Below the pieces are notes generated by a model. It saw nothing but the letters and a program-made list of their open reading frames with translations. It made no database searches and was not told the origin of the DNA. From UBA8231 sp036011085 (GTDB taxonomy: Bacteria > Latescibacterota > UBA2968 > UBA8231), in the NCBI GenBank assembly GCA_036011085.1, contig DASCMS010000048.1, forward strand, positions 62,001-126,000: DNA of 64,000 bases, written 5' to 3'. Position 1 is the first letter of the stretch, and the number at the start of each line of letters is the position of its first letter. A program made the position numbers and the translations under genes. Shown here piece after piece: positions 50,332-58,687 of this stretch.

Positions 50332-51501
50332 TCAGTAGTCGCGCAGCGAGCCGTCGGGATGGATCAGCGGGGGCCGGTCGTAAGGAATTGGCGGGTAGTG
50401 CTTGAAGGCTTCTTCGTTGAGCTCGATACCGATCCCAGGTGTGGTGGGAATCTCGAGATAACCACCGGTCCGTCGGATCGGCTCTTTCACGAGATCTGCC
50501 TTGACGCCTGAATCGTCGTCGTAGGGATACTCCTGAACAGGGATGTTGTGTACCGCAGCGTCGATCTGCACACACGCGGCGGTCAACACACAACTGAGCG
50601 GATTGTGCGGCACGACGCCAACGTAGGCCGCTTCGGCAAGCGCGGCGATCTTCTTCACGTTGGTGATACCACCGGCGAGAGAAAGGTCGGGGCGGACATA
50701 CGCTGCGCCCTGATGGTTGAGCAGATCGCGAAACTGGTAGATGGTGTAGAGGCGTTCGCCCATCGCCAGTGGAATCGGCTGCTGCCGTGCGACCCATCCC
50801 CACTGGTCCATGTTTTCCGGCTCGATGGGGTCTTCGAAGAAGTAGAGGTTGAACGGTTCGAGGGCTCGGCCGACACCGATCGCCTCGGCAGGAGTCAGCC
50901 GGTTGACGACGTCGGTCATGATGTCGATGTCCGGCCCCGCTGCCTCCCGTACGGCAGCCACACGCTCCACCGCGTTGTTCTGCATTGCCGCAAAGCTCAT
51001 CTTCTCGAGGCCGAGTCCTTCCTCGAAATCTGCCGCCCCGAAATCGCCGAAGGGGTAGAGCCGCAGCGCCGTGAATCCCTCTTCTACCCGTTCCAGCGCT
51101 TGCCGGGCCAGTGCGTCCGGCGAGTTCCCACCAAGATGGGTGTAGAGACGGACCTTCTCACGAACGGGGCCTCCGAGCAGTTCGTATACCGGTTTTCCGA
51201 GAGCTTTGCCCTTGATGTCCCAGAGGGCGATATCGATGGCTCCCATGGCCGCCATCATGTCAGATCCGCCTCGAAAGAGCTGGCGTCGGAACATGTGCTG
51301 CCAGTGCCTCTCGATATGGAGAGGATCCTTGCCGACCAGATACTCGGCGCAGTACTCGACCGCGGCGCGTGGGACGAACGGCGTCCCCCCCGTACCTGAC
51401 GCCGGATGCAGCTCCCCAACCCCGGTCAAACCCTCGTCGGTTTCGACCTTCACATAATTGAACCGGTCGACGGGAAGTGTGACGACTGCTGTGACTTTCA
51501 T
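50332..51501 (-). CDS. Enolase-superfamily dehydratase (mandelate racemase/galactonate dehydratase type)
   Basis: A 389-aa sugar-acid dehydratase of the mandelate racemase subgroup. The capping domain (GVGELHPASGTGG, LVGKDPLHIERHWQHMFRR) is followed by the barrel. Metal ligands lie in DIDIMTDVVNRLTP, FFEDPIEPEN and AMGERLYTIYQF; a catalytic His is likely in VVPHNPLSCV. The C-terminal PTTPGIGIELNEE is typical of D-galactonate dehydratase-like proteins. It would dehydrate an aldonic acid to a 2-keto-3-deoxy product. ATG 51501 overlaps the metallophosphoesterase stop by four bases. Confidence 0.9.
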   Translation of the reverse strand: MKVTAVVTLPVDRFNYVKVETDEGLTGVGELHPASGTGGTPFVPRAAVEYCAEYLVGKDPLHIERHWQHMFRRQLFRGGSDMMAAMGAIDIALWDIKGKALGKPVYELLGGPVREKVRLYTHLGGNSPDALARQALERVEEGFTALRLYPFGDFGAADFEEGLGLEKMSFAAMQNNAVERVAAVREAAGPDIDIMTDVVNRLTPAEAIGVGRALEPFNLYFFEDPIEPENMDQWGWVARQQPIPLAMGERLYTIYQFRDLLNHQGAAYVRPDLSLAGGITNVKKIAALAEAAYVGVVPHNPLSCVLTAACVQIDAAVHNIPVQEYPYDDDSGVKADLVKEPIRRTGGYLEIPTTPGIGIELNEEAFKHYPPIPYDRPPLIHPDGSLRDY

Positions 51502-52511
51502 TGCTCTATCTGCTCCAACTCAAGCACGCCCTCACAGGTACGCCCGTCCTCGAAGGTGACCGCCACTTCCACGTGATCACGGTCGAAGCCAGCAGGCAGT
51601 TCCCACAGATGAGTCGCCAGGCCGCGCGACGAAACCGACAGTGGATCGATCTGTGCCACGGCTTCACCTTCGACTTCGACTCGTGTCCGCGGCGAACCGT
51701 CGAAGACATTGACGAAGCATCTGTCCGATGATCGCACCAGCTCCACTTCCTGGTCTGGCGAGACGAAGGATCGATAACAACTCCTGATACTCTCCCCAAC
51801 GTCCACAACCCGGTAGCCTTGCGGCTCTCGGCCACTGGGGCCGCGACTGTCCAGTCCGTTCCGCCACCAGTTACCGGCTACCGCGGCCGTGGTCATGATC
51901 TCGATGTGACCGACATGGTGTCGACAATTCTCATGATCATGACCGTGGAGGCTGATCACCTGTTCGAAACGCTCGAGCTGCGCCAACACCTGTCGGGCGC
52001 CGACGATCTCGTTGGTGGGAAAACGCATGTCCGCGGGTTGGCCCATCCGCTGCGGGAACGTCGTCGACAGCGGCACGTGACAGGCGAGTACCACGGGTGT
52101 TGTTGAGTCGATTCGTGACAGATCCTCTGCCAGCCACTCCAGCAACGACTCGTCGGCCAGCACGTGCCAGTTGGCCTCATGTTCGGCTGTGGGCTCGAAA
52201 TACCGGACCACATCCAGCACAACAAAGTGCACTTCCCCCGCATCGAGGCTGCCGTGCACCGTGCCGGCTTGCTCGCGCGGCAGATACCCGCTGCACATCT
52301 CGTGATTGCCGTGGCTCAGAAGTACAGGAACCGTCACGTCTGACATGACCTCGGCATACTGCTCCAGCGCCGTTGTCGTAATCCCCAGATCCCCACCGTT
52401 GATCAGCAGTTCCGGCTCGTGTGCCATCATGGCTTCGAGGCAGGATTCGAACCCCTTCAGCGAGTCGGTGCCGGTATCGAGGTGGATATCGGTGAAGTAG
52501 ATGAATCTCAA
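51498..52511 (-). CDS. Calcineurin-like metallophosphoesterase
   Basis: A 337-aa phosphoesterase with all metal motifs: FTDIHLD (D-x-H), NGGDLG, LSHGNHE, CHVPL and LHGHDHE. Starts with TTG 52511, supported by GGAGAT 7 nt upstream, two bases after the preceding stop. The last 80 residues (SSDRCFVNVFDGSPRTRVEVEGEAVAQIDP...HVEVAVTFEDGRTCEGV) form an additional beta domain, as in purple-acid-phosphatase-like and cpdA-like proteins that act on nucleotides or phosphodiesters. No signal peptide is present. It belongs to a unit with an unknown protein and the sugar-acid dehydratase. Confidence 0.9.
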   Translation of the reverse strand: MRFIYFTDIHLDTGTDSLKGFESCLEAMMAHEPELLINGGDLGITTTALEQYAEVMSDVTVPVLLSHGNHEMCSGYLPREQAGTVHGSLDAGEVHFVVLDVVRYFEPTAEHEANWHVLADESLLEWLAEDLSRIDSTTPVVLACHVPLSTTFPQRMGQPADMRFPTNEIVGARQVLAQLERFEQVISLHGHDHENCRHHVGHIEIMTTAAVAGNWWRNGLDSRGPSGREPQGYRVVDVGESIRSCYRSFVSPDQEVELVRSSDRCFVNVFDGSPRTRVEVEGEAVAQIDPLSVSSRGLATHLWELPAGFDRDHVEVAVTFEDGRTCEGVLELEQIEQ

Positions 52512-52512
52512 G

Positions 52513-53136
52513 TCAGATCTCCGATATACAGGATGGACGCAGCTCGAGTCGAGCCATGGACAGCCGGCCCATCACCTCGCTCGAGAAACCCACGAAAGAG
52601 AATCCGTAACTCACGACCCCGGAAAGCACATCGGGCAGCGACGTGGGGTTGTGTGGGTCATTCGCCCAGCTGTTGTGCCAGCTGCCTTCGTCCGGAGTCA
52701 ACTCGACACGGTTGGGCGACGTCGGCCAACTGCCATCGCCGATATCGAGAGAAGAGCTGTTGAGGTGCCAGCGTGTCCCACTGGCGTGGATCCAGAAGTG
52801 GCAGGACGCACCGTCGAGCTGCAGGTCGTCGCCGCGCAGATAGACCGACATCTCCGCCTCACGCAGGTCCATGGGATCGGCGTCCACCCAGCTGCGGTAG
52901 TGGAGCAGGGGCAGAATCGACAGGGGTTTCTCCGGCGTGTCAGCGCTCCAGCGCGTGTGGTCCGTCCACACGTAGCCGCCATCGTCGATGCCCCCGGTCG
53001 GGCTCCACGTCGTCAGGATGAAGACGTTGTGCTTGCCGGCCACCATGCTGGCGTGGTAATCGTACGAACACCAACTCTCGGGGCCGCGGACAAAGTGGTT
53101 GCTTATCATGACACTGTCACCGAGGAACGCACTCAT
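52513..53136 (-). CDS. Unrecognised protein of a sugar-acid catabolism unit
   Basis: Starts at ATG 53136 (MSAFLGDSVMISNHF) with GAGG 7 nt upstream; 207 aa. The sequence is beta-rich and aromatic (SWCSYDYHASMVAGKHNVFILTTWSPTGG, GGYVWTDHTRWSADTPEKPLSILPLLHYRSWVD, ASCHFWIHASGTRWHLNSS). It looks like a lectin or glycosidase-type beta-jelly-roll or five-blade fragment, but no family is recognised. It starts upstream of the metallophosphoesterase, separated by one base from that gene. A further upstream frame extension exists but starts in a region without SD. Confidence 0.5.
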   Translation of the reverse strand: MSAFLGDSVMISNHFVRGPESWCSYDYHASMVAGKHNVFILTTWSPTGGIDDGGYVWTDHTRWSADTPEKPLSILPLLHYRSWVDADPMDLREAEMSVYLRGDDLQLDGASCHFWIHASGTRWHLNSSSLDIGDGSWPTSPNRVELTPDEGSWHNSWANDPHNPTSLPDVLSGVVSYGFSFVGFSSEVMGRLSMARLELRPSCISEI

Positions 53137-53184
53137 CAGCCGCCTCACGGGCGGCCCATCTCGTTGAAGACCACTGCCTCCCAT

Positions 53185-53225
53185 CAAAGAAAAAGCGCAA
53201 CCCCTTCACATGAAAGGGATTGCGC
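53185..53225 (-). terminator. Terminator after tRNA-Asn
   Basis: On the minus strand GCGCAA (53225-53220) pairs with TTGCGC (53200-53195), with CCCTTTC/GAAGGGG-type inner pairing, followed by the tract TTTTTCTTTG (53194-53185). It lies 13 bp downstream of the tRNA 3' end and should end that transcript. The hairpin also reads symmetrically on the plus strand. Confidence 0.75.
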
Positions 53226-53238
53226 TTCTTTCAGAATA

Positions 53239-53314
53239 TGGCTCCGGCGATAGGACTCGAACCTATGACATGCTGGTTAACAGCCAGCCGCTCTGCCAAC
53301 TGAGCTACGCCGGA
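53239..53314 (-). tRNA. tRNA-Asn (anticodon GTT), CCA encoded
   Basis: The minus strand folds as a full cloverleaf: acceptor TCCGGCG/CGCCGGA, D-stem GCTC/GAGC, anticodon stem GCTGG/CCAGC around CTGTTAA (anticodon GTT at 53281-53279), T-stem ATAGG/CCTAT with TTCGAGT, discriminator G at 53242. The bases following (53241-53239) are CCA, so the tail is chromosomally encoded. A hairpin terminator follows. Confidence 0.96.
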
Positions 53315-53393
53315 ACAGATACAGAAAACTACCGGAGGCCCCGAAAAGTGTCAAGAATCAGGGGCAGCCGACACTCTCCCTGGAGACAGACCC

Positions 53394-54245
53394 CTAGGCG
53401 TTCTCGCCGTAATACTCCTTGAGGATCTCGCTGCGGTTGGGATGGCGCAGCTTCTGCAGCGCCTTCTCCTTGATCTGGCGGACGCGCTCGCGGGTGCGAC
53501 CGACGTAGGTGCCGATCTCTTCCAGGGTCATGCCTTCCTGACCATCCAGCCCGTAGTACATGCGCAGCACGCGGGCCTCGCCTTCGGTCAGAGCGGTCAT
53601 CACCGACGAGATCTCTTCCTTCAGTTCCCCTTCGGACAGCACATCGTCGCAGGCTGGCAGGCTTTCGTCGGGCAGCAGGTCGCCGATGCAGCGGTCCGGC
53701 TCCTGGTCGTCGCAGGGCGTCTCCAGGGACACGGGGCGCTGCGACAGGCGCAACAGCATGTCCATGTCATCGGGATTCGTATTCAGTTCTTCGGCAATTT
53801 CCTCCACCTCGGGAGCCCGGCCGAGACGCTGCTCGAGCTTCGTCATGCACTTGTTGACCTTGGTCAACTCGCCGATGCGGTTCAGCGGCAGGCGTACGAT
53901 GCGGGACTGCTCGGCCAGCGCCTGCAGGATGGACTGGCGGATCCACCACACGGCGTAGGAGATGAACTTGAAGCCCTTCGAGCCGTCGAAACGCTTGGCG
54001 GCCACCATCAGACCCAGATTGCCCTCGTTGATCAGGTCGGACAGCGGCAGGCCCAGGTTCTGATACCCCTTGGCGACGCTGACGACGAAGCGCAGGTTGG
54101 CCTGCACAAGCTCCGTGAGCGCGACTTCGTCTCCGTCCTGAATCCGCTTGGCGATCTCTACCTCCTCGGCAGCGGACAAGCCAACGGAACTCTCGATTTC
54201 GTGGAAGTACTGGTCGACCAGCGTGTCGGTCTGTAGTGTGGCCAT
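53394..54245 (-). CDS. rpoD: Primary-type RNA polymerase sigma factor (short RpoD/SigA)
   Basis: A 283-aa sigma-70. Region 1.2 (DTLVDQYFHEIESSVGLSAAEEVEIA), region 2 (LVQANLRFVVSVAKGYQNLGLPLSDLINEGNLGLMVAAKRFD...FISYAVWWIRQSILQALAEQSR), region 3 (LPLNRIGELTKVNK...LGRAPEVEEIAEEL) and region 4 (TLEEIGTYVGRTRERVRQIKEKAL) are complete. Region 1.1 is absent. The closest pattern I recall is the roughly 287-aa primary sigma of Bacteroidota, so this is probably the housekeeping sigma. A group 2 factor is the alternative. It has its own promoter 286 bp upstream and is preceded by a long untranslated leader. Confidence 0.88.
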   Translation of the reverse strand: MATLQTDTLVDQYFHEIESSVGLSAAEEVEIAKRIQDGDEVALTELVQANLRFVVSVAKGYQNLGLPLSDLINEGNLGLMVAAKRFDGSKGFKFISYAVWWIRQSILQALAEQSRIVRLPLNRIGELTKVNKCMTKLEQRLGRAPEVEEIAEELNTNPDDMDMLLRLSQRPVSLETPCDDQEPDRCIGDLLPDESLPACDDVLSEGELKEEISSVMTALTEGEARVLRMYYGLDGQEGMTLEEIGTYVGRTRERVRQIKEKALQKLRHPNRSEILKEYYGENA

Positions 54246-54588
54246 GAAGTATGCACCCCTCCATACTGCAGGTATGTGTCCTCCCCCCCATGAGAACGTG
54301 GGAGTGGAAGAGGACTGGCAACAACACTCAACACGGATCCACGTCGACAGGTACGCAGACCGGGCTGTGTCCGATTGAGGATCGAACTTGGGGAGCAGGG
54401 AGTGGGTACGACCTATCCGTGGGGACGGATGTTCAACTGGTGGAACAGGGGGGATTTTGCTGCTGCCGGACGTGGCTTCAGGTGGGGAACCCGAATGACT
54501 GCTACGCCGGTAGTTCTTAGGAGTGGTGAAAGTATAAACGGGCGCCCACAGAAGATCAACCCCTTTCTTCGTCTTTTCTGCAGACCTG
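54246..54588. other. Intergenic stretch of 343 bp: promoter and long leader of the sigma gene
   Basis: No credible gene is seen. On the minus strand a good promoter lies at 54559-54531, and transcription would begin near 54524, leaving an untranslated leader of about 280 nt before ATG 54245. The leader contains several inverted G/C-rich segments (for example GGACGGATG near 54434 and CCTATCCGT near 54412) but I do not recognise a known riboswitch. The segment 54560-54588 lies between the FliG-like stop and the promoter; no clear terminator is visible. Confidence 0.6.
54531..54559 (-). promoter_or_regulatory. Sigma-70-type promoter for the sigma factor gene
   Basis: On the minus strand TTGATC (54559-54554) is followed after exactly 17 bp by TATACT (54536-54531). 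Both hexamers are near consensus. The start would be close to 54524. Confidence 0.6.
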
Positions 54589-56249
54589 CTATGGACTTAG
54601 CTCGACTTCACCGGCGCCGTCCAGACGCAGCCCTTCCCCGGGAGCCAACCGGGCCACGTGTCTCCCCTCTCTCGAGAACACCTCGGCCACGCCGCGACGG
54701 GCGCGGACCTGAGTCGACGCGTCGAGTACGACGCGTACTGTGAATACGCTCCCGGGAGCACCGGTAACGTGGGCGACGGGGGGCCGTACGGTGAACTGTC
54801 TGGCCACGGCGGTGACGGTCACACGACCGACACGCAGGTACAGCCCCGCCGCCTGCTCCGATGCCTCTTCCCCCTCCTCAGCAGTGGCGGCCAGGCCTTC
54901 GACCTCGGCACCGGGGGCTACGTCGACACGGGCTCCACCCACGTCGGGAAACTCGAGCATGGCATCGACCGGCCCCGGCGCCTGCAGCTTTTCGCCAGCG
55001 CGCAGCTGCCTTGGCTCCCCATCATCGTCGCCTTTCTCTTCGGGGTCCTGTTGCCCGGACGTAACCAGGACACGTCCACCGTTGGCGGCCGCCCTCGCCA
55101 CGGACGGCCGCGATGCCGTCTTCTTGGGCGACTGGTCACCGCCCATGAGGCTGCCAAGGGCCACCAGGAGCAGCGTGACTGCCACTGCGGCGAGCAACGC
55201 CACGAGGCGACGAACGGCAACGCCGGAGCCGACACCCTTCTTGTCGCCGGCAGATTCTCCGCTCTCCTCCACATCGATGTCGTCCTCGAACTCTTCCTCG
55301 TCCTCCTCCTCCTCATCGTCGGTGTCCCCTTCGCCATCGGCCCGTCGGATCGAACCAAAGTAGGTCGTGATATCACCCCGCTCGTACAGGGTGCGTATCA
55401 TGGCCATCACCTCACTCCGGGCGCCCTCGATCTCTTCGGGCGTCAATTCGACGTAGAGCTCGAGTTCTTCCCGCAGCAGAAGAGCTCGACGATCCGAGGC
55501 ATTGGTGAAGATGCGGTCCGCCACTCTATCGCTGGCCTCGACAAGAGACCGGGCGAGAGTCGCGTTGTCGATCCGGCCGAGAAGGAGTTGCAGTTCTTTT
55601 GTGCGCAGGCGGGTCAGGTCTTCGAAATCGAACAGGTGGCTCTGAATGATCGCCGCGGCTTCGGCGTTGGTCTCGGCTGTGGCCGACAGGGCCCGGCGCA
55701 AACGGCGGGTCCCGCGCAGGGCGCGCAGCATGGCGCACGCCGGTTGTACCCCCCCTGCTCGTCCGGTGACTGCTGGCGCAGTTGCCCGAGCACCGGGCGC
55801 TCGTCCGGGGGCAGACTGCGGAAGACGCTCAGCGGTGTCGAAGTGGCCAGCAGGGCCGTCACCTCCCCCTGCATGATCAGTGGCAGTTCGGGGAGCAGGC
55901 CAGCGGCATCGGCGGCGGAGGCACTCGACAGCAAGGCAGCTACCAGGACTTCGGGAAGAGCCGTCTCCAGGTCCTCCGCGTCGACTGCCCCGATTTCCTC
56001 GTCGTCTGTCTCGATGCCTTCGTCGTCTTCCGTCTCTTCGACGACGGTGGCGCGCGCCAGCAGGGCCGCCTCCCAGCTCGAGGTCGCGCTCTGGGCCAAC
56101 GCCTCCGGCCGACGCAGCCAATCACCGACCTGCGCCGCTGCGTCTGCGGGAAGCAGCGCCAGCAGGCGCTCACGTGCGGTGGCACTGAACGGCAGGGCGC
56201 ACAGAGCCAGGGCGCGGGCCAGTGAGTCGCCGTCCGCCGCTTCCGTCAT
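54589..56249 (-). CDS. FliG-like, transmembrane and FecR-like fusion protein (apparent frameshift)
   Basis: Two overlapping frames make one protein. From ATG 56249 the first reads MTEAADGDSLARALALCALPF... through a FliG-M-like part (VLVAALLSSASAADAAGLLPELPLIMQGEVTALLATSTPLS) to SPDEQGG. After the G7 run (55755-55749) coding continues in the other frame as VQPACAMLRALRG. The FliG-C-like domain follows: LFDFEDLTRLRTKELQLLLGRID, ASDRRALLLREELELYVELTPEEIEGAR. An acidic linker, one helix (LVALLAAVAVTLLLVALGSLM) and a FecR-like periplasmic domain follow (RVDVAPGAEVE, TGAPGSVFTVRVVLD, VEVFSREG-type text, PGEGLRLDG). One extra G would restore a protein of about 553 aa. The topology would place the FliG part in the cytoplasm. 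No motor genes are near. Confidence 0.65.
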
Positions 56250-56319
56250 CAGGTCTGGCCCCTATATTGGCAGTCCACACCTGCCTCCGCCTTTGGCACA
56301 TCCCGGAGAATCTGACACG

Positions 56320-57108
56320 ATGGGTGCAGTTGAAGAAGCAGATCTCCCCTCCTTCCGTCTCGACGGTCGCCGGGCTCTGATTACCGGGGGCGGCAGGGGG
56401 ATCGGTCGCGCCTGCGCCCTGGCTCTGGCACAGGCCGGCGCCGATGTCGCCGTCACCAGCCGTACGGGTGCCCAGCTGGATGAGGTGGTCGCTGCCGTCG
56501 AGGCCCTGGGAGGCCGGGCCCTGGCCATCCCCACGGATGTGGGAGACACCGATGGCGCCTCTCTGCTGCTCGAGAAACTTACCGAGAGCTGGCCCGAGGG
56601 TGCCGATATTCTCGTCAACAACGCCGCCATCAGTCCCCACGTCGATGCCGTCGAACGGCTCGACGACGACGCCTGGTCGGACATCTTCCGCGTCAACCTG
56701 GATGGTACGGTTCGCGTCACACGCGCCGTCTGTGCGTCCATGTTGACCCGGAAGAGCGGCGCCGTGGTGAACATCACCTCCATCGGCGCGACCCGCGCTC
56801 TGCCCCGCATCGCCGCATACAACGCTTCGAAGGGCGCCCTGGAGGCGCTGACGAAGACCATGGCGGTGGAGTGGGCGGCCCGTGGCGTGCGCGTCAACGC
56901 CGTGGCGCCGGCATATGTCGACACGGAGATGACGGCGGAAGTGAAGCGTCGGGATAAGCTGCGTCGCTGGGTGGAGGATCGCACGCCCATGGGTCGCTTC
57001 GGCCGGCCGGAGGAAGTGGCCTGGCCCGTCGTGTTCCTGTGTTCGGACGCCGCCGCCTACATCACCGGGACGACGCTGTATGTGGATGGAGGGTGGACGG
57101 CCGGCTGA
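56320..57108 (+). CDS. Short-chain dehydrogenase/reductase
   Basis: A 262-aa classical SDR. It has the NAD(P)-binding TGGGRGIG (about 21-28), the NNAA motif (NILVNNAAIS), the active Ser in ITSIGA, Y-x3-K in YNASKGA and the C-terminal GRFGRPEEVAWPVVFLCSD...ITGTTLYVDGGW. Substrates of this FabG-like group range from 3-oxoacyl thioesters to sugar alcohols. It starts at ATG 56320; a GGAG lies about 11 nt upstream. A much longer open frame upstream on this strand runs antisense to the FliG-like gene and is rejected. It is divergent from that gene by 70 bp. Confidence 0.9.
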   Translation: MGAVEEADLPSFRLDGRRALITGGGRGIGRACALALAQAGADVAVTSRTGAQLDEVVAAVEALGGRALAIPTDVGDTDGASLLLEKLTESWPEGADILVNNAAISPHVDAVERLDDDAWSDIFRVNLDGTVRVTRAVCASMLTRKSGAVVNITSIGATRALPRIAAYNASKGALEALTKTMAVEWAARGVRVNAVAPAYVDTEMTAEVKRRDKLRRWVEDRTPMGRFGRPEEVAWPVVFLCSDAAAYITGTTLYVDGGWTAG

Positions 57109-57142
57109 CCCGGGGGCCCCTTCCCCACCCATCGCCGGCTTG

Positions 57143-57165
57143 GGAGAATCGCTTCGCGATTCTCC
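57143..57165. terminator. Hairpin between convergent genes
   Basis: GGAGAATCGC (57143-57152) and GCGATTCTCC (57156-57165) form a perfect 10-bp stem around TTC. It lies between the converging SDR and HpaB-like genes, without a T-tract on either side, so it is a bidirectional terminator or RNA-end stabiliser rather than a classical Rho-independent site. Confidence 0.5.
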
Positions 57166-57214
57166 ATGTCATTCGCCTGCGCGATTTCTGGCCGTTGCCT
57201 TGGTGCAGTCCCTC

Positions 57215-58660
57215 TCAGCTGCGCTTCACGCCGATCACTTTGGCTGCCAGGTCTTTGCAGCGGTCGAGGTCGTAGTCCCGGAAGATGGTGATCTTCTGGG
57301 CTTCGAGACTGCCTTCGGCGTGGATGGCCAGCAGCTGGTTGTAGCCGCCGAAGTCTGATGCCGTCAGGTCGCGGACGAGGTTCATTGCCTTCAGGCGATC
57401 CTCGGCGTCGACATCAGCTCCGCCAAGATATCGATCGATGTAGGCTCGCGTGTGGGGGCTGGTCAGATCGGCTTCGTGCGGTCCGGTGACGACGAGGCCG
57501 CCGGCGATGTCCTGCACCCAGCCGATGGCTTCGTGATACTGTGCGGCGAAGTGATACTTGGCCAGATTCGTCTGGATGATGTTGGGTACGGCCAGACCGA
57601 AGTCGGTGATGCGGCAGTCGAAGGCGGCAGCGCGACTCAGCGCCCGGACCGTCTCGGTCCAGGTGATGAGCTTCGTCAGCTTCTCGCGCACGTGGCTGAC
57701 CTTGGGGATGCCGTTGTAGTCGGCCAGCAGCGCCGCGGCGCCGATGAACAGGTCGCACAGCGGCGGCTTGTACGACACCGCCGTGAAACGATGGTACTCG
57801 ACGAAGGTGTTGGCCAGAAAACCGGCCGCCTGCCACTCCTTTTGCAGAAACACACGCTCCTTCGGCACGAAGACGTCGTCGAACACCGTCAGCGTGTCGA
57901 CGAGCCGGTGCTCGGAGCTGATCGGTGCATGAAAGGCGCTCGCCGATTCCCCGGCGCCGAAGGGGCTGGCCAGCAGCTTGACGCCGGGTGTGTTCACCGG
58001 AACGGCAAAGGCGACGGCGTAATCGGCGTCCTCTGCAGTGATTGCCCGCGTCGGCAGGACGATGACCTCGTCGACGAAGGGTGTGCCCGTGGTGTGCGCC
58101 TTGGCCCCGCGAACGACGATGCCATCGTCCCGTTCCTCGACGATATGTACGTAGTAGTCGGGATGTTCCTGTTGCGTGGGTAACAGGCTGCGGTCACCCT
58201 TGACGTCGGTTTGCGCCACCGCCAGGGTCAGGTCGCCGTCGCGGCAATGTCGATGGAAGGCCGCGACTCGCTCGTTGTAGTCGGTGCCGGCCTTCTCGTC
58301 GACCACGCGAGTGACCAGATCCAGGGCGAACAGCGCGTCGGTTCCGATCTCCTTGACCAGCAGAACGACGCTGTCCCCCTCGCGGGTCGAGGTCTCGATC
58401 ATCTCCCGTCGGTTGAGCAGGTCCTGCGTCGACTCCGGCCGCTTGTAGTAACGGCTGTGCGTCTGGCCCGCCTCATCCGTCCAGGTAAACAGGTCGCGGT
58501 GCTCCGGGGCCTCGGCCAATTCGAAGTCGAGAGCGGTGTGCCGGGCACCGATACCTAGATGCTCGTGAGTCGTCACATCCGCTACGTGTTCGCCCTTGAA
58601 GCAGACGTGGCGACCATCCCTCAGTCCTTCCAGGTACTGCTCCGTCGATCTGAGTCCCAT
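57215..58660 (-). CDS. HpaB/4-hydroxybutyryl-CoA dehydratase-family flavoprotein
   Basis: A 481-aa protein of the 4-hydroxyphenylacetate 3-monooxygenase (HpaB) superfamily. Characteristic stretches are HGHV-type N-terminus (EHVADVTTHEHLGIG), LTLAVAQTDVKGDRS, VVRGAKAHTTG, and the acyl-CoA-dehydrogenase-like fold VFDDVFVPKERVF with FDCRITDFGLAVPN. The Fe-S ligands of true 4-hydroxybutyryl-CoA dehydratase are absent. The His of the H-x6-C pair survives (EYHRFTAVSYK) but the Cys position is not Cys, and the N-terminal C-x3-C is missing. It therefore is an FAD-dependent oxygenase or an acyl-CoA lyase of unknown reaction. It follows the hydroxyacyl-CoA dehydrogenase fusion by 27 bp. Confidence 0.85.
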   Translation of the reverse strand: MGLRSTEQYLEGLRDGRHVCFKGEHVADVTTHEHLGIGARHTALDFELAEAPEHRDLFTWTDEAGQTHSRYYKRPESTQDLLNRREMIETSTREGDSVVLLVKEIGTDALFALDLVTRVVDEKAGTDYNERVAAFHRHCRDGDLTLAVAQTDVKGDRSLLPTQQEHPDYYVHIVEERDDGIVVRGAKAHTTGTPFVDEVIVLPTRAITAEDADYAVAFAVPVNTPGVKLLASPFGAGESASAFHAPISSEHRLVDTLTVFDDVFVPKERVFLQKEWQAAGFLANTFVEYHRFTAVSYKPPLCDLFIGAAALLADYNGIPKVSHVREKLTKLITWTETVRALSRAAAFDCRITDFGLAVPNIIQTNLAKYHFAAQYHEAIGWVQDIAGGLVVTGPHEADLTSPHTRAYIDRYLGGADVDAEDRLKAMNLVRDLTASDFGGYNQLLAIHAEGSLEAQKITIFRDYDLDRCKDLAAKVIGVKRS

Positions 58661-58687
58661 CCCTCGTGTCCCTTCTGATCCGTCGCT

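Noticed and set aside
49016..56249. Flagellar operon
   Set aside because: No hook, rod, filament, export or stator membrane gene is present; only FliG- and MotA-related modules are seen.
54658..56319. Long plus-strand extension in frame with the SDR gene
   Set aside because: It runs antisense to the FliG-like fusion; the SDR start at 56320 is supported by family length and an SD-like GGAG.
57215..58660. 4-hydroxybutyryl-CoA dehydratase
   Set aside because: The superfamily match is clear but the N-terminal C-x3-C and the Cys after the conserved His are absent, so the specific reaction is not claimed.
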